A stretch of DNA of 64,000 nucleotides from Steinernema hermaphroditum (lineage: Eukaryota > Nematoda > Chromadorea > Rhabditida > Steinernematidae): NCBI GenBank assembly GCA_030435675.1, contig CM059625.1, positions 13,888,001-13,952,000 on the forward strand, given 5' to 3'. Under the pieces are notes generated by a model that made no database searches, was not told the DNA's origin, and was given only the letters and a program-made list of their open reading frames with translations. The position numbers were made by a program, and so were the translations under genes. This document shows positions 1 through 10,499 of the stretch, one piece after another. Positions within the stretch are counted from its first letter, which is position 1; each line of letters begins with the position of its first letter.

Positions 1-2767
1 GAACGGTGCCACACAAGAACCGTCGTCCTCCTGTTCGAACACCTCGTTCAGCAGTTCATCCGAGTGATTTGCCCAGAGTTCTCTTTCTTTGCCCAGAGAT
101 GCAATTCGGAAGCCGCATGCGAGATGATGACCGCATGCCTTTCATGCACACAAATGCATATAATTTGATAAATTTGTAGCTATTTTTAATTTGCTTTATG
201 CGCCGTTCATTACTGCATTGTCTGGAACAATTGGTGCCGAGGCGATCGTTTCCATTTTGCATTAATGGCGCCGCCGGTGTAATGTCTTGGCTATTGAGAT
301 TGCGAAGTGCATACATATTCGCTCCCCGACCTTTGAGCACGGGGAGCGGCGGGGAAGGACTCTGTTGCCTTGCCGCTTGTCTCGGGGATCGCCGCGATAG
401 CGATCGTCGACGAAGATGCTTTTAAACGAAAAGGAAATCTCCCGCACTTCCGGCCATCCGACTGAAAGCCGAAACTTTTTCACTTCCGGTGGCAAACGAA
501 GAGTCCAAAGAATATCTGCTTGTCGGCGCCTTTCTTCGTTCGCTTTTTTCCTTGCGCCATTTCCAGTCCGCGGAATAACCTTGGCACAGATTAAACGCCT
601 GCTTCACATTATGCAAATGCGAGTTCTGCATGTGTTTGTGTGTGAAGTAAAGGTCAAGAGAGCAACATCGCTTTTCATTGCAACGCAAGGATGATTTGAT
701 TTTGATAGTGGAGAGCTTTTTGCATTCGTGGGGTGTCCAGTTTCAAGGACTTTCAGCTAGTTGAAGGAAGACGCTTAGAAAGGAAGGAGGAGTGGGCGTG
801 TGGGCCTACGCAAAAGATGGATGTGCGTGGGCTGACTGCTGTGGGAAGGAGTTATCGCATGGCGCAGGAGCCACTGATAATCGTGAAAAGCCTCTGTATG
901 TTGTTTAACCGGGAATTTTTCTGCCGCTCCTCTCTTAAATACGTAGTAAACAGATTACGTATGCCGTCTCCAGGAACTAAATCAGCGAGCGCAAAAACAG
1001 ACTTCCTAATAGCCATTGTGACGTTTCGAAACGAAAACAACCTTAAAACGCAAACAGCGTAATTTACTCGGAAGAAGGAGTTAAAAACAATAGGAACAGT
1101 CGGATAAACAACATAATCGGCTAACAGTGACTTCCTACCTACTCACGTGTGTGTCCTGACATCACATGTGGGATGGATACGGTAGCAATGCTCCCGTTCA
1201 AACTCACGCAAATTGGTTCGTTATGTCTTTCACCTGTCACCCACAATCAGCTGCCAAGGAGTTCCAGGCACGTAGTTCCGTGAACTAATAACCCCCTTTA
1301 ATCTCATGATCTTTACAACTCAGCAATAGACCATATACGGTATTGTAACCTCATGATGTTTTTAATTGAGCCTTGAAGTAATAGCTGCTTGTTGAATTAA
1401 ATGAAGGCCGCATTGTGATGTTCGCCAAGTGCGTCGTTCCGAGAATTATTGCCATCGTTGACAGCGGTTATTACGCTGCTGACAAAGCGGTCCTCTAAAA
1501 CAATGATCGGCTGTTAGCGCCGGTGCTTTTGCAGCACAGACGGCTAGGGTATTAACAGCGATTTCCTTATTCGTTTTTGTCTGGACGTGAATTATTGTTG
1601 TGCGGTATTGGGGCCTTTAATTGCGAACGGTGGTAGTATTATGTATTTGCGAGGCTTTCTCCTTGTGGCAGGGAACAATTGCTCGTTTTTGCGGTTCTCA
1701 ATAAAATTAGTAAATCATTCTTTTCCGCTTCATAATCGAGTTTTTGATGAAGCAATCATTTGCAGCTATGAGCTCTTCGGAAAAGAACGCGATTCCCTCG
1801 AGCGGCGACGCCCACGTAGTGGGAGGAAGCAGCGAACGTCGAGTAGACTCAGTCGAGCGGAACGCTTTTGAGGGACAAATGAAAATGTGAATCTGAGCGA
1901 GAACAATGAAAGCGTTCACAAACCGTGAACATATGCACTTACGCAATAAGCACAGAAACACCTACTCTCTCTAATGGAATAAGAAACGAAGTTCTTTCTT
2001 TGCGTTACTATTTTGGTGCAATTACTGTAAAATCTGATCCAGTGTCTTTCATTGTAATTGATATGAACAGTGCCAAATCGGTATCTTAGAAAGACGCATC
2101 TCCTGTGACAGAAAATATGATGGGCTTCTTGAAAAATTAAACGACTCGCAAGATAGAGGGTGGACTGGGGAGTCATGTCGCCTTGTGAGTAAAAAGAGGC
2201 GATAAAGGTATCTTCATCCTTTCATTAACAAAGCTTAAGAAAAGGCAATCAATCTTTTCGACCTAGCGTGCAATCTTGAAGCGTCATCGTTAGAAGCTTT
2301 GAAGTCTTCGTTGATTCCAGTGATTGAGACATCGGTGCCAAAGAAAGAAGAGAAAATTTGATTTTCAAAAAAAGCTGGCGAGTTGTCAAAGGGAAACCTA
2401 TGAAATCTCACGAGAGGTCTGTCGGTTATATTCCGGAGGGAAGGACTTTCGAGGTCGAATCGGTTAGACGAATTTAATTTCCTCTACCCAGTGATTCACA
2501 CATCGGTTCCAATATTCTAACACATTCTAAGTAACCTGTAGACGACAAAGTGCTAAGCGTGTAGCCGAGCCTTCAACGATTCCAGAGAAATTCTGTTAAC
2601 AGAGAAAAGTTAACAACACTTCACCTGATTTACAAGTCGTGGAAAACTGTTTACGACACTTGCGGAAGATCAGTAGACCAGTAGAGGAAGATCAGAAACG
2701 TGAGAAGAAGACAGGTTCAGATGCTGGACGTAAGAAGACAAGGATAGGTACAACAAAGATACAATAC
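1..2767. other. Intergenic, no gene recognised
   Basis: I see no convincing coding exon here on either strand. The open frames are short, overlap one another in several frames, and lack plausible splice-site partners or recognisable family motifs. Positions 300-560 are somewhat GC-rich but show no motif I can name. The stretch ends where aldehyde dehydrogenase-like sequence begins. Confidence 0.5.
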
Positions 2768-4112
2768 AGTAGCTATGAAACCGTCTGAGCAGGCTTCGCA
2801 CACGACCGACGCTTTCGACCACGTCTTAAGCAACGCTTGATAATCAAGATAACGTATGATCTGGACCCTGAAATACCGATCAAAGCGGTCTTTCTTGGAA
2901 CCCGTTAAGAATGATGTCTCAGACTGTCTCAGACTTCGCAGACTGTCTCAAAAATCGCTTTTCCTGCATAATACGGACAGAGAATACAGTAACTCGCATG
3001 TAGGGCCCCAAAGGAACGGTTCTTCTGATCGCCTCGTGGAACTACCCCCTCAGCATGGTTCTCCTTCACATGGTCAACATCCTTGCCGACGGTAATACGG
3101 TAGCCATGAAATCGTCTGAGGTGGCTTCGCACACGACCGAAGCTATCGACCTTCGAAAAGTACTTCAACAAGCGCCTCCTGGTGGTGGTCAGAGGCGGAG
3201 CGCCGGAGATTCTTGTCGAGCACTTCGACCACATCGTCCAGATGGGGAGTCCACGCGCGGTGAAGATCGTGATGCGCACGGCGGCGCGGCATCCGACGCC
3301 GGTGACCCTCGAGCTGTACTGGAACAGTTGACGACGGGACGGGAATAGTGGTCGAAGACGACGCCGACGTTGCCCTCAGTGCCCCAAGTCGCACGGGGGA
3401 AGTGGCTGAACTGTGGCCAAACCTGTCTGGCGCCGAACTACGTCCTCATTTCGTGCGCTACCAAAAGCCGATTCATGGACGCGCTGCGAAAAGCGATCTT
3501 CGAGTTCTTCGAGAACTCTTTAAAGGCGGCGAGTGCTCGCGCCTTCGACCTCTTCGTGCTCCGGTTCTGCCGATTCGCTCCTTCGCGAATCTCTCGGAAC
3601 CGATCGCCTTCATAAACAGCGGAGAGAAGCCGCTGGCCGCCTACATCTTCATCCGTTCCGAGACCAACTTCAACTCCTTTTCTAGAGAAACTTCTAGTGC
3701 TGGAGTCACGGTCAACGACGATGCACATCACAGGTTAGCCGTTGAAAGCGTCCACCGACGAAGACACCTCCTCTTCAGTTGACACACTCCCTTTTGGTGG
3801 CGTGGGGGCCAGTGGAATGGGGTGCCACAGAGGACAATTCGGTTTTGCCTCTTTCACGCACGAAAAAGCCGTTTTGAAGAGAGGATTTTTTGGGGAAGCT
3901 CTTCTATAAGTCTCATCCCGAGCGAGATCTGAACTTGTTCTGCAGGGCACGCTACCCTCCACTGAACGATTCGAAGTACATCCAAATCACCCCACTAGCT
4001 TGTTCGCGACACGGATTCCCGAAGTCCCTGAAGAATCTCGTCTCTTCGATGCCAATAATTCTCCTTGGGATCCTCATCGGACTATTTTTCCACAAGTACG
4101 TCTCAAACTAAT
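2768..4112 (+). pseudogene. Class-3 aldehyde dehydrogenase pseudogene
   Basis: Translated pieces in all three plus frames follow the order of an ALDH3-type NAD(P)-dependent fatty-aldehyde dehydrogenase. They include a cofactor-binding segment ending in WNYPLSMVLLHMVNILADGN (about 3040-3100), [20 protein letters not shown] (about 3190-3245), the catalytic-cysteine segment NCGQTCLAPNYV (about 3410-3445), the C-terminal IAFINSGEKPLAAYIF segment (about 3600-3655), and LPFGGVGASGMG (about 3787-3822). The reading frame changes between these blocks at least four times (near 3150, 3335, 3390 and 3600) and there are in-frame stops, so no full enzyme can be made. No introns are visible. A short stretch at 2768-2825 is a second, diverged copy of 3092-3150, which indicates a partial tandem duplication. 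The family assignment is firm from motif order. Inactivity is inferred from the frameshifts. Confidence 0.85.
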
Positions 4113-4233
4113 CCTTACCCTGCAGTTAAACATATACCAGCAAGCAAATCACGGACCAAAGAGCGCATAAATATAACAACAAAACTGTATTAATTGACAG
4201 TATAATTCTGATCAAAAAGTGATCATTAGATCA

Positions 4234-4307
4234 TTGACGAGCTACCACTAGCGTTGTGTTCGTTTGACGAGCTACCACTAACGTTGAGTTCACTTGACGA
4301 GCCGCTT
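4234..4307. repeat. Short tandem repeat, about 33-bp unit
   Basis: A unit beginning TTGACGAGCTACCACTA recurs twice in full, and a third partial copy starts TTGACGAGCCGC. It lies just downstream of the 3' end of the minus-strand gene that follows and carries no coding signal. Confidence 0.7.
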
Positions 4308-4365
4308 GAAATCGTTGGAGATAATATCGGACGTTTCACAACAGAGTCCCTGGAACAGTAAACGG

Positions 4366-5519
4366 TCAATGTGAATCTTTGAACGTTTTCACATACGTCA
4401 GCGAGCAGATAATGTTGCGCACCTCTTCGCCAATACCAAGGCGGCTCTCAGTGTTGCCGACCATCAGAACTGAAGTGCTCCATGCGGGTGCACCGTCGGC
4501 GGCATGCATAAACACTCCGAGTTCTCGGTTGATGTTGCAGCCATCAACGACAACATCTTCAAACTCCATGGCCCGACGCAGCGCTGGGATCGCATCATCC
4601 AGCAGATACGGCAACGTGACCAGTTTAAGACTGGGGAACCTGAACGCAAGGGCCGTGCTCAATGGCTCAATCGTTCGAAGTAATTTGCGCGATTCTAGCA
4701 GCCCAGCAAGAAAACACTAAATAGGGTACGGTCAACGCTAATGTGAAGACAACATGGACAACCTTCAAGTGCGCAATCATGCTGCATACCTCCATCGTGG
4801 GGAGCGACACTTTATTCAGGCAGAAGAGGAGACTCTTCAAAAGTTGGCTTCCTGGTGGATGAGGTTCTGTCCTCGACTGATTTGATGTCGATGCCGTGTT
4901 CAGTGCCTGGGCTTCATGAGTTCGCTTTCTGCAAAAGAGAAAGATTAGCAGCGCTGTCTGCATACATACATGAGTTTTTGACAAACAGCCTGCACATCGT
5001 CCTGGATGGCGAACATGCGCTCAGCCATGCCGGTCGCGAAGAGCGAAACCACAGCATGGCCTTCCGGGTTGATGGAGTGTTTGAACACTCCGAACTCTTC
5101 GTTGATGCTGACACCGTCGACGTACAAGTTATCCAAGCGCATTTTCTGGCGCAGCATGGGGAGTGCCGCATCTACGAACTGCCGCGCTTCTGCTGACACA
5201 CTCGGGTGTTCACCGATGACTTTGCCAAGGTTCTTGGCGTACTCATCGAAGTTGAGATAACCACCGATGAGACTCTAAAAGGAGGCAAGATTACAGGATT
5301 GCATCATACATTCCGGACACTGACCTTCAGCGAACACATCACTATAGTACGGTCGTCCATGGAGAATTGTTCCTGCTTAATTTTGTTGAGAACTTCATGA
5401 AACGTTTCCACGATTTTCAAAACGGAATGCGCCTCCAAGTCAGGCGTCAGCGACATATTCAACACCGATGCTGCTGCAGCTGTAGAGCAGTGAGGGCTCG
5501 GTCCCTGGGGAACATTCAT
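4366..5519 (-). CDS. Unrecognised two-repeat protein, 329 aa
   Basis: I do not recognise this family. Four exons join in phase: 5519-5325, 5274-4970, 4928-4790 and 4716-4366, for 329 codons plus stop. The chosen ATG lies five bases after a TTGCGTTGCAG acceptor, a layout expected for spliced-leader trans-splicing. The first intron starts with the uncommon donor GTCAGT. The protein seems to contain two diverged copies of a unit of roughly 130-150 residues. LPMLRQKMRLDNLYVDGVSI and NEEFGVFKHS in the first half correspond to IPALRRAMEFEDVVVDGCNI and NRELGVFMHA in the second. Between them exon 3 encodes a polar, proline-containing linker. No signal peptide or membrane segment is visible with this start, though an upstream exon could add one. 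The gene lies among pseudogenes, but its own frame is unbroken. Family and function are unknown. Confidence 0.6.
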
Positions 5520-6254
5520 AATGCCTGCAACGCAACAATAAGTGGTGGACAAGAGAAAGAGACGCGTCTACAGACAAGACGGTTCACAACGCGTACAGCG
5601 GTCGGTAGTAGTTATTCGAGCAGCACGACTGATACGAGTCGGCTGCACATGGACAGCGCATGCCCTGCGCTAGAAGGAAAAGTTGTCTGCTCATGTTAAG
5701 AACAAACCGGAATCCGCACAAACCCCCTGCGGTCAGGCGCGCAATCTGGACACAAATTAACCTTTTTCCTAGCCAATAATCGTAGCGACCTGAGAGCGAC
5801 ACTTGAAAAATTCAGCGCGCGGCTTGTGTCCAACACGCATTCCCACCACGATAACGATGAACCCCCAACAACAACGACTGCTCTACATGTGCGTGTGACT
5901 TGTCTTTTTCATCTATTCATGTTCTTCCTCGGCGGGATGATGACCTTCCGTGAGAAAAATCTTAACGTCAGAATAGAGCGTTTAGCTGGCGCCTTAGTCT
6001 AGTCAACTTGGATCCTGCATTCGACTCTATCTTTGGCCTTAGCTGTTAACCAGACGCTGACCTTCGTTATGCCTGCTGTGTGGTCCACTTTTACTTATAT
6101 CTTTATGGACGTTGCCTGGTTGCATGGATCGGCTCATCTCATCTTACTTTTATTGCCGAATTTTGGTTTCACCTACTGCAACAACAGCGAAGGCTATTTT
6201 ACTTGGTATTACTTTTATTTATTTGGAGATATTTGAGATATTTATCCGCCCCGA
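5520..6254. other. Intergenic, no gene recognised
   Basis: Open frames around 6033-6354 encode hydrophobic stretches in three overlapping frames and look fortuitous. I found no supported exon between the minus-strand gene and the HSA fragment. Confidence 0.45.
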
Positions 6255-6455
6255 AACAAGACCACTTGGGACTACATGCTTGACGAAGCCGTTTGGATGG
6301 CCGCAGACTTCAAATGTGAACACATATGGAAAGTTAGAATGGCGCGATCAGTGAGTTGCTCCAATTTCGATGAATACGTTGAGTTCCGCGTGTTTCAGAT
6401 AGCGTTCGAAGCGAAAGACTATGTGAAGAAGAAGAAGAAGCGGTTTGCGAAATAG
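6255..6455 (+). pseudogene. HSA-domain fragment of an EP400/SWR1-type remodeller
   Basis: Two short pieces join in phase across a 48-nt intron (6351-6398, GTGAGT to TTTCAG). They encode an HSA-like helix with TTWDYMLDEAVWMAADFKCE before the junction and IAFEAKDYVKKKKKRFAK after it, followed by a TAG stop. The W-D-Y-x-L-x-E and W-M-x-x-D-F pattern is typical of the helicase/SANT-associated domain that binds actin-related proteins in EP400, Domino and SRCAP-type ATPases. The helicase that should follow is absent, and the next 400 bases belong to another gene fragment on the opposite strand. This is therefore a stranded gene fragment. The family call rests on about 45 residues. Confidence 0.6.
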
Positions 6456-6585
6456 CGCTATTTGGAGAAACGTTGTTACGTTATCAACAGTAAAGAAATG
6501 TTGGATACGCGTTTCGCTTCTCATTCTGTGATTCACTGAGTACTACCGAAAAATGCGACCGATGGGATTTATGGGCCAGTCGAGT

Positions 6586-6839
6586 TCAACCAATTCGCTG
6601 TGCCTCCATGAGTTCGATAGCCCAAAATATAAATATTTCAACCGTTGTTAATCCAGACACGTTTACAATGCACACTTCCTTAGTTCCACCACTTTCGCCG
6701 GCGTGGACGGTGCGATGAATTCCGCGCTTTGCAGCCTCCTGGAAAACACGCACAACACTCTCTTCATACTGCTCATCAGCGCCATGTGCGCACCCAGCTA
6801 CGTCAATTGCCACAACTCCATATTCCCGCATAGTGGTTG
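6586..6839 (-). pseudogene. Adenosine deaminase gene fragment
   Basis: The first part (6839-6676) encodes VVAIDVAGC, then VRVFQEAAKRGIHRTVHAGE. The second phrase matches the adenosine deaminase block with the zinc-ligand and catalytic His and Glu of the TVHAGE motif. The enzyme deaminates adenosine to inosine. After a GTGTGC donor the next block, AIELMEAQRIG, matches the following conserved segment (family form ...ERIGHGY). However, the acceptor preceding it reads TTTTGG instead of ending in AG, and a stop follows the G of RIG. The N-terminal barrel strands and the distal Asp ligands are missing. The fragment abuts the left end of the MULE element. Family identity is clear. Non-function is inferred from the lost acceptor, early stop and missing exons. 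Confidence 0.8.
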
Positions 6840-6976
6840 CTAAAAGTAGAGAGATAAACATCTCAATTTTCCACTCTGACTAACCCAACTCCAGAATCTA
6901 GTTATTCCAATCCTCAAACCCTCGAATACAGCACAGGATCGAGCGTACTTTGACTCCGAATTTAGCTTCACGGTAC

Positions 6977-7204
6977 TAGGACATTTGCGCGCAAGACATT
7001 TGCGCGCGGGACGTTCGCACGCCAGACATTTGCGCGCAGGACATTTGTGCGCAGGACATTTGTGCGCAGGACATTTGCGCGCAGGACGGTTCCGCGCGGG
7101 ACATTTGCGCGCAGGACATTTGCGCGCAGGACATTTGCGCGCAGGACATTTGCGCGCACGACATTCGCGCGCAGGACATTTCTGCGCCAGATACTAGCGC
7201 GTCC
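6977..7204. repeat. Left MULE end: 15-bp minisatellite array
   Basis: About 15 tandem copies of GACATTTGCGCGCAG with scattered substitutions. The best copies lie in the middle and the most diverged at both edges, for example GATACTAGCGCGTCC at the inner edge. Because the period is a multiple of three, the array stays open in several frames and gives artificial Arg/Cys/Ala-rich open frames on both strands. Confidence 0.9.
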
Positions 7205-7298
7205 GGCTGACAGTTTGAAGAGCAAGAGAGTTTATGTATTATCATAATTCCGCGAAATGCCGCGTAGTATATCTCTACTGAATATGGAATTTTCAGCT

Positions 7299-8886
7299 AT
7301 GCAGACTACGCGTGGACTTAACTATTTTACTCACGACGGCTATGAGTATCGTAAGGACAGGCTTATTGCGAAGGACACTAAGTTAGTGGTGTTTTTGGTA
7401 AAGTTGTCTAAATAGTACTATAGAATTGCTTGGCGTTGCATTCGCCACGATTGCGCTGGTAGAATCCACAGCAGCTTGCAACGCGATGCAGTAGTTCTTA
7501 AGGCGGCTCATGTTCACAATCCTAGCACTGTTAAGATTGCTGTAAGACAGAGGAAGAACGAGATTAAAGAGCGCGCTAGGGAATGTCGTTTGCCTACAAG
7601 AGACGTCGTTCTAGGCTCATATAACGGATTAACAGATGAGCAGCGAATTGCCATGCCATGCGCAGTAGCTCTACAGCGCACTATTAATCGCACAAGACGA
7701 AATCCGGATGCGAAGCTGGTGGATAAGAAAGAGTTGGATGCAATCGTTCTCGCAGGAGATTATACCATTACTTGTGACGGGCAAAAGTTTCTTTACTGGG
7801 ATTCCAGAGAAGATCGATCTGAAGAGATCGCTGACCATGACGTTAACGAGGAAGAGAGTGATGACGAAGACGAGCAGCCCGATAGAAATGACACGAGGCA
7901 GCCGGTTGTCTTTTTGTTTCTGTCTCCTAATGGAATCCGGCGTTTGCAACGCTATCGACATTGGTCTGGTGATGGCCATTTCGCAATGGTGCCGTCGAAC
8001 ATGATGCAGTTGTATACAGTTTGTGTTATCGAAGATCACTGTGTTATTCCATGCGCTTTTGCGCTGATGCAGAATAGACGGGAAAGAACCTATCGAAAAC
8101 TGTTTAATCAAATCAGTATGGCTGTCGGATTTCCCGGACCTGAAACATTTATGACGGGTATGTCCATGATCATATATTCTACACTGTCCAATCTCTTCCA
8201 TAGATTTTGAGAAAGGTGCGAAGAATGCGGTTGTAGCCACTTGGTCCCACTGCCAACTTCGTTCGTGTTTATTCCATTTTGGACAGTGTTTGAATAGGAA
8301 GATCCAACACATGGGATTAACTCCCCTTTACCGGGATAACGAAGAATTTCGAAATACCGTTCGATCGTTGGTAGCGTTGGCATTTCTCCAACACGAAGAT
8401 ATTGAAGTTGCCTACGACATAGTTCGTCAAAATGCGCCCAACTTGCCGCAGATGGTCCAGTTTCTTCGTTACTTCTCGTCAACATTCATTCGCCGTCCAA
8501 GAGGACCATCAACGTTCAGTCCAAACGAGTGGAGTTGTTACTTGGGTGTCACTTCTGACCTCGGACGTACAAACAATGGACAAGAAGGGTGGCACAACGC
8601 TTTCCGGTCCAATTTCGGCACAAGTGCTCACCCGTCAATGTCGAAGATGATCGTCGGATTGAAGAACGAGGACAAAAATGCTCACGATCGCCTTCGGAAT
8701 CACGAATTGGATCATACCCGGCCAATCATTGGATTTCCAAGAAAGACAATGTACGTGAAGAACGATATCGCCATCAAAACTCTCATTGACGAATATTATG
8801 GAACTCCAGAAGATGAAAGAACGGACGCGCAGCTTCTCCTTTTGTTGCAGGCGTTGCAATACCGAGTCAATGCATTTTCCGATTAG
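7299..8886 (+). CDS. MULE transposase, 499 aa
   Basis: Three exons, 7299-7381, 7424-8157 and 8204-8886, join in phase across 42- and 46-nt introns to give 499 codons. The N-terminal 55 residues form a FLYWCH/WRKY-like zinc-binding domain: NYFTHDGYEYRKDRL, then AWRCIRHDCAGRIHS, then AAHVHNP, supplying the Cys-Cys-His-His ligands. The catalytic MULE domain follows. The first Asp sits in WSGDGHFAMVP (about residue 209), the second in TDFEKGAKNAV (about 273, formed across the second splice junction), and the Glu in GQEGWHNAF (about 400). All three acidic residues expected for the cut-and-paste DDE reaction are therefore present. An acidic patch of about 20 residues, EESDDEDEQP, precedes the core. 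No frameshift or internal stop is seen. The product would act in the nucleus on the element's own ends. Confidence 0.88.
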
Positions 8887-9049
8887 AACGGAAGCGTAAG
8901 CGCAGGCAGAACAATTGTGAGGCGTAAGAGCAGGCAGAACCTACTTGTTGTGACTTGTTTTGTTATTGTTGTTGCATGTTTGTTGTTAAATTTTTGTTAT
9001 TCTTGTTTCGTGTCCTTAAAATGTTGGATACACTACGGAAGTCCTATTT

Positions 9050-9135
9050 GTTGCGCGCACTGCGCGAGAATGTCCTGCGCGCAAATGTCCTGCGCGCAAA
9101 TGTCCTGCGCGCAAATGTCCTGCGCGCAAATGTCT
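9050..9135. repeat. Right MULE end: inverted 15-bp minisatellite array
   Basis: Five to six copies of the unit found at 6977-7204, here as the reverse complement (CTGCGCGCAAATGTC). The array is shorter than the left one, so the inverted ends are asymmetric in length. Confidence 0.88.
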
Positions 9136-9361
9136 GGGCACCAGAAACTGAATGCATTTTTTGTGGTCCTGCCACGATAGATTTGTGTCTCGGTTTAAAT
9201 GGCGCTGACACGCCGTGCAAGAGAAATGACGGCCGAACGATGGGAATTCCCAGTAATAGTTTGAATTCCTGCTAACATGTGTCTACCCTACTGCAATGAT
9301 ACTCAGTCTACAAACGCGAAGTGTCGCGGCGTCCACATGGGATTTCTTTGTCGCGCTGCTT

Positions 9362-9430
9362 GGAGTTTCATTCGCGAGATTTTTGGAGTTTCATTCCCGA
9401 GATTTTTGGAGTTTCATTTACAAGATTTTT
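9362..9430. repeat. 23-bp minisatellite, 3 copies
   Basis: The unit GGAGTTTCATTCGCGAGATT plus three T occurs three times directly upstream of the first Argonaute exon. The copy at 47585-47682 has four units, so copy number changed after the duplication. Confidence 0.85.
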
Positions 9431-9434
9431 TCCA

Positions 9435-10310
9435 GGGGATGCACTCTCAACAGTGTTGCGAACTCTGTGGCTGCGTCATGACTGAGAAGAAACCACGCGG
9501 ATGTTCTGGACGCCACATTGAACTGCAGTTCATGTTCACGCCGTATGTCTTTCTGGCTTGTTCTAGTTTTATCTGTTCCGGTTTAGATCTGACCATATTT
9601 GCTATGAATCCGGAAGGAGTTTCCTGCTCAACCACAAGAAATACGACTTCCAGGACAACGACTACCCTGAACTTGGAGAAGGAAAGTACCTCGCTGTTGG
9701 GTCACACAAGTCTGTTCGCTTCATCGAAGGCCCCAAACGTCGTGCCAACGCCCACGCAGCAGTTGTCGTTGACACAAGGAAAGCTGCCTTCCACAACCCA
9801 GAGTGCTTGATCAACAAAGCCATGGCGATAGTCAACTTCAACAACGACCAGAAGCTTCATAAGAATGACGTCGACCGATTGAAGGCTCAGCTCAAAGGTA
9901 CAACAGCTTTACAAGTCCATGACCGTTGACCATTGTGATAATTTTAGACGTTTTTGTCCAAACGACTCATAGCAAGCACCCTCGTGTGTTCCCCATCGCA
10001 GCTGTAACAGAAGAGACCACGGTTGAGAAGGTGTTTGACGAAGGTCAGGGAGGCAGCATCACTCTGATCGACTACTGCAAACTCAAGTACGACATCGCTC
10101 TCCGGTATGAAGGTCGCGAATGGGACAATCTGCTGATGCTATGAATTTCAGCTACCCGAGCGCTCCACTGATCGTCGTCAACGGGAACAGACAGACCAAC
10201 TACTACCCATGGAAGTGTGCGACGTCCGTGGCAATCAGCGTGTAGCCCAGAACCAGCAAGCACCGCCCCAGATCCAAAAGATAATCCGCATACAGATACT
10301 TGTGTCTTAG
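9435..10310 (+). pseudogene. Argonaute pseudogene, copy A (deleted N domain)
   Basis: The exons are the same as in copy B but with an internal deletion. The first (from 9435 after a TTTTTCCAG acceptor) encodes MTEKKPRGCSGRHIELQ and is then fused to the end of the exon that closes at CC-GTATGT (9542). Later exons 9587-9897, 9948-10104 and 10152-10310 encode SFLLNHKKYDFQDNDYPELG, SVRFIEGPKRRANAHAAVVV, the VFVQTTHSKHPRVFPIAAVT segment, and a PAZ-domain part ending in PMEVCDVRGNQRVAQNQQAP. That last motif fits the nematode-type Argonaute PAZ end. A one-base frame slip inside the last exon separates RQTNYY from PMEVC, and the MID and PIWI (slicer) domains are absent. It cannot make an Argonaute. 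Confidence 0.82.
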
Positions 10311-10499
10311 AACGGTGCTTAATACACGTATTTTGTTGGTTTACTTTCTTCAGCATATAAATATCGTCTTATTCGATAAACGTCTTGTTTAAGCATGTAG
10401 TTACGTTGATCTCCTCAACGCAAAATCGCCGGATTGCCGGATAGTGATCGAGGGTCTTGAGGTTGGGTCGGAGCTTCTCTGCGAGATTTGGCGAATCAT

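Larger units (their letters stand above)
6977..9135 (+). mobile_element. MULE DNA transposon with minisatellite inverted ends
   Basis: This is a complete-looking Mutator-like element. A three-exon transposase gene is flanked by two arrays of the same 15-bp unit (GACATTTGCGCGCAG) in opposite orientation, about 15 copies on the left and about 5-6 on the right. The outermost units both begin GACATTTGCGCGC when read inward. I could not find a clean 8-10 bp target-site duplication: the left flank reads CGGTACTAG and the right flank TGGGCACCAG. The right end lies within a few bases of where duplicated block A begins. An unbroken transposase suggests recent activity. Confidence 0.8.

Noticed and set aside
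6968..7247. Four overlapping frames with RANVL/CAQMS/RAGHL-type repeats
   Set aside because: These are translations of the 15-bp minisatellite in the MULE end; a period divisible by three leaves several frames open. The same holds for 8917-9275.
9277..9810. 177-codon plus-strand frame over the Argonaute block
   Set aside because: It reads through the minisatellite and an intron and shifts out of the Argonaute frame at 9587; the conserved Argonaute protein lies in another frame there.
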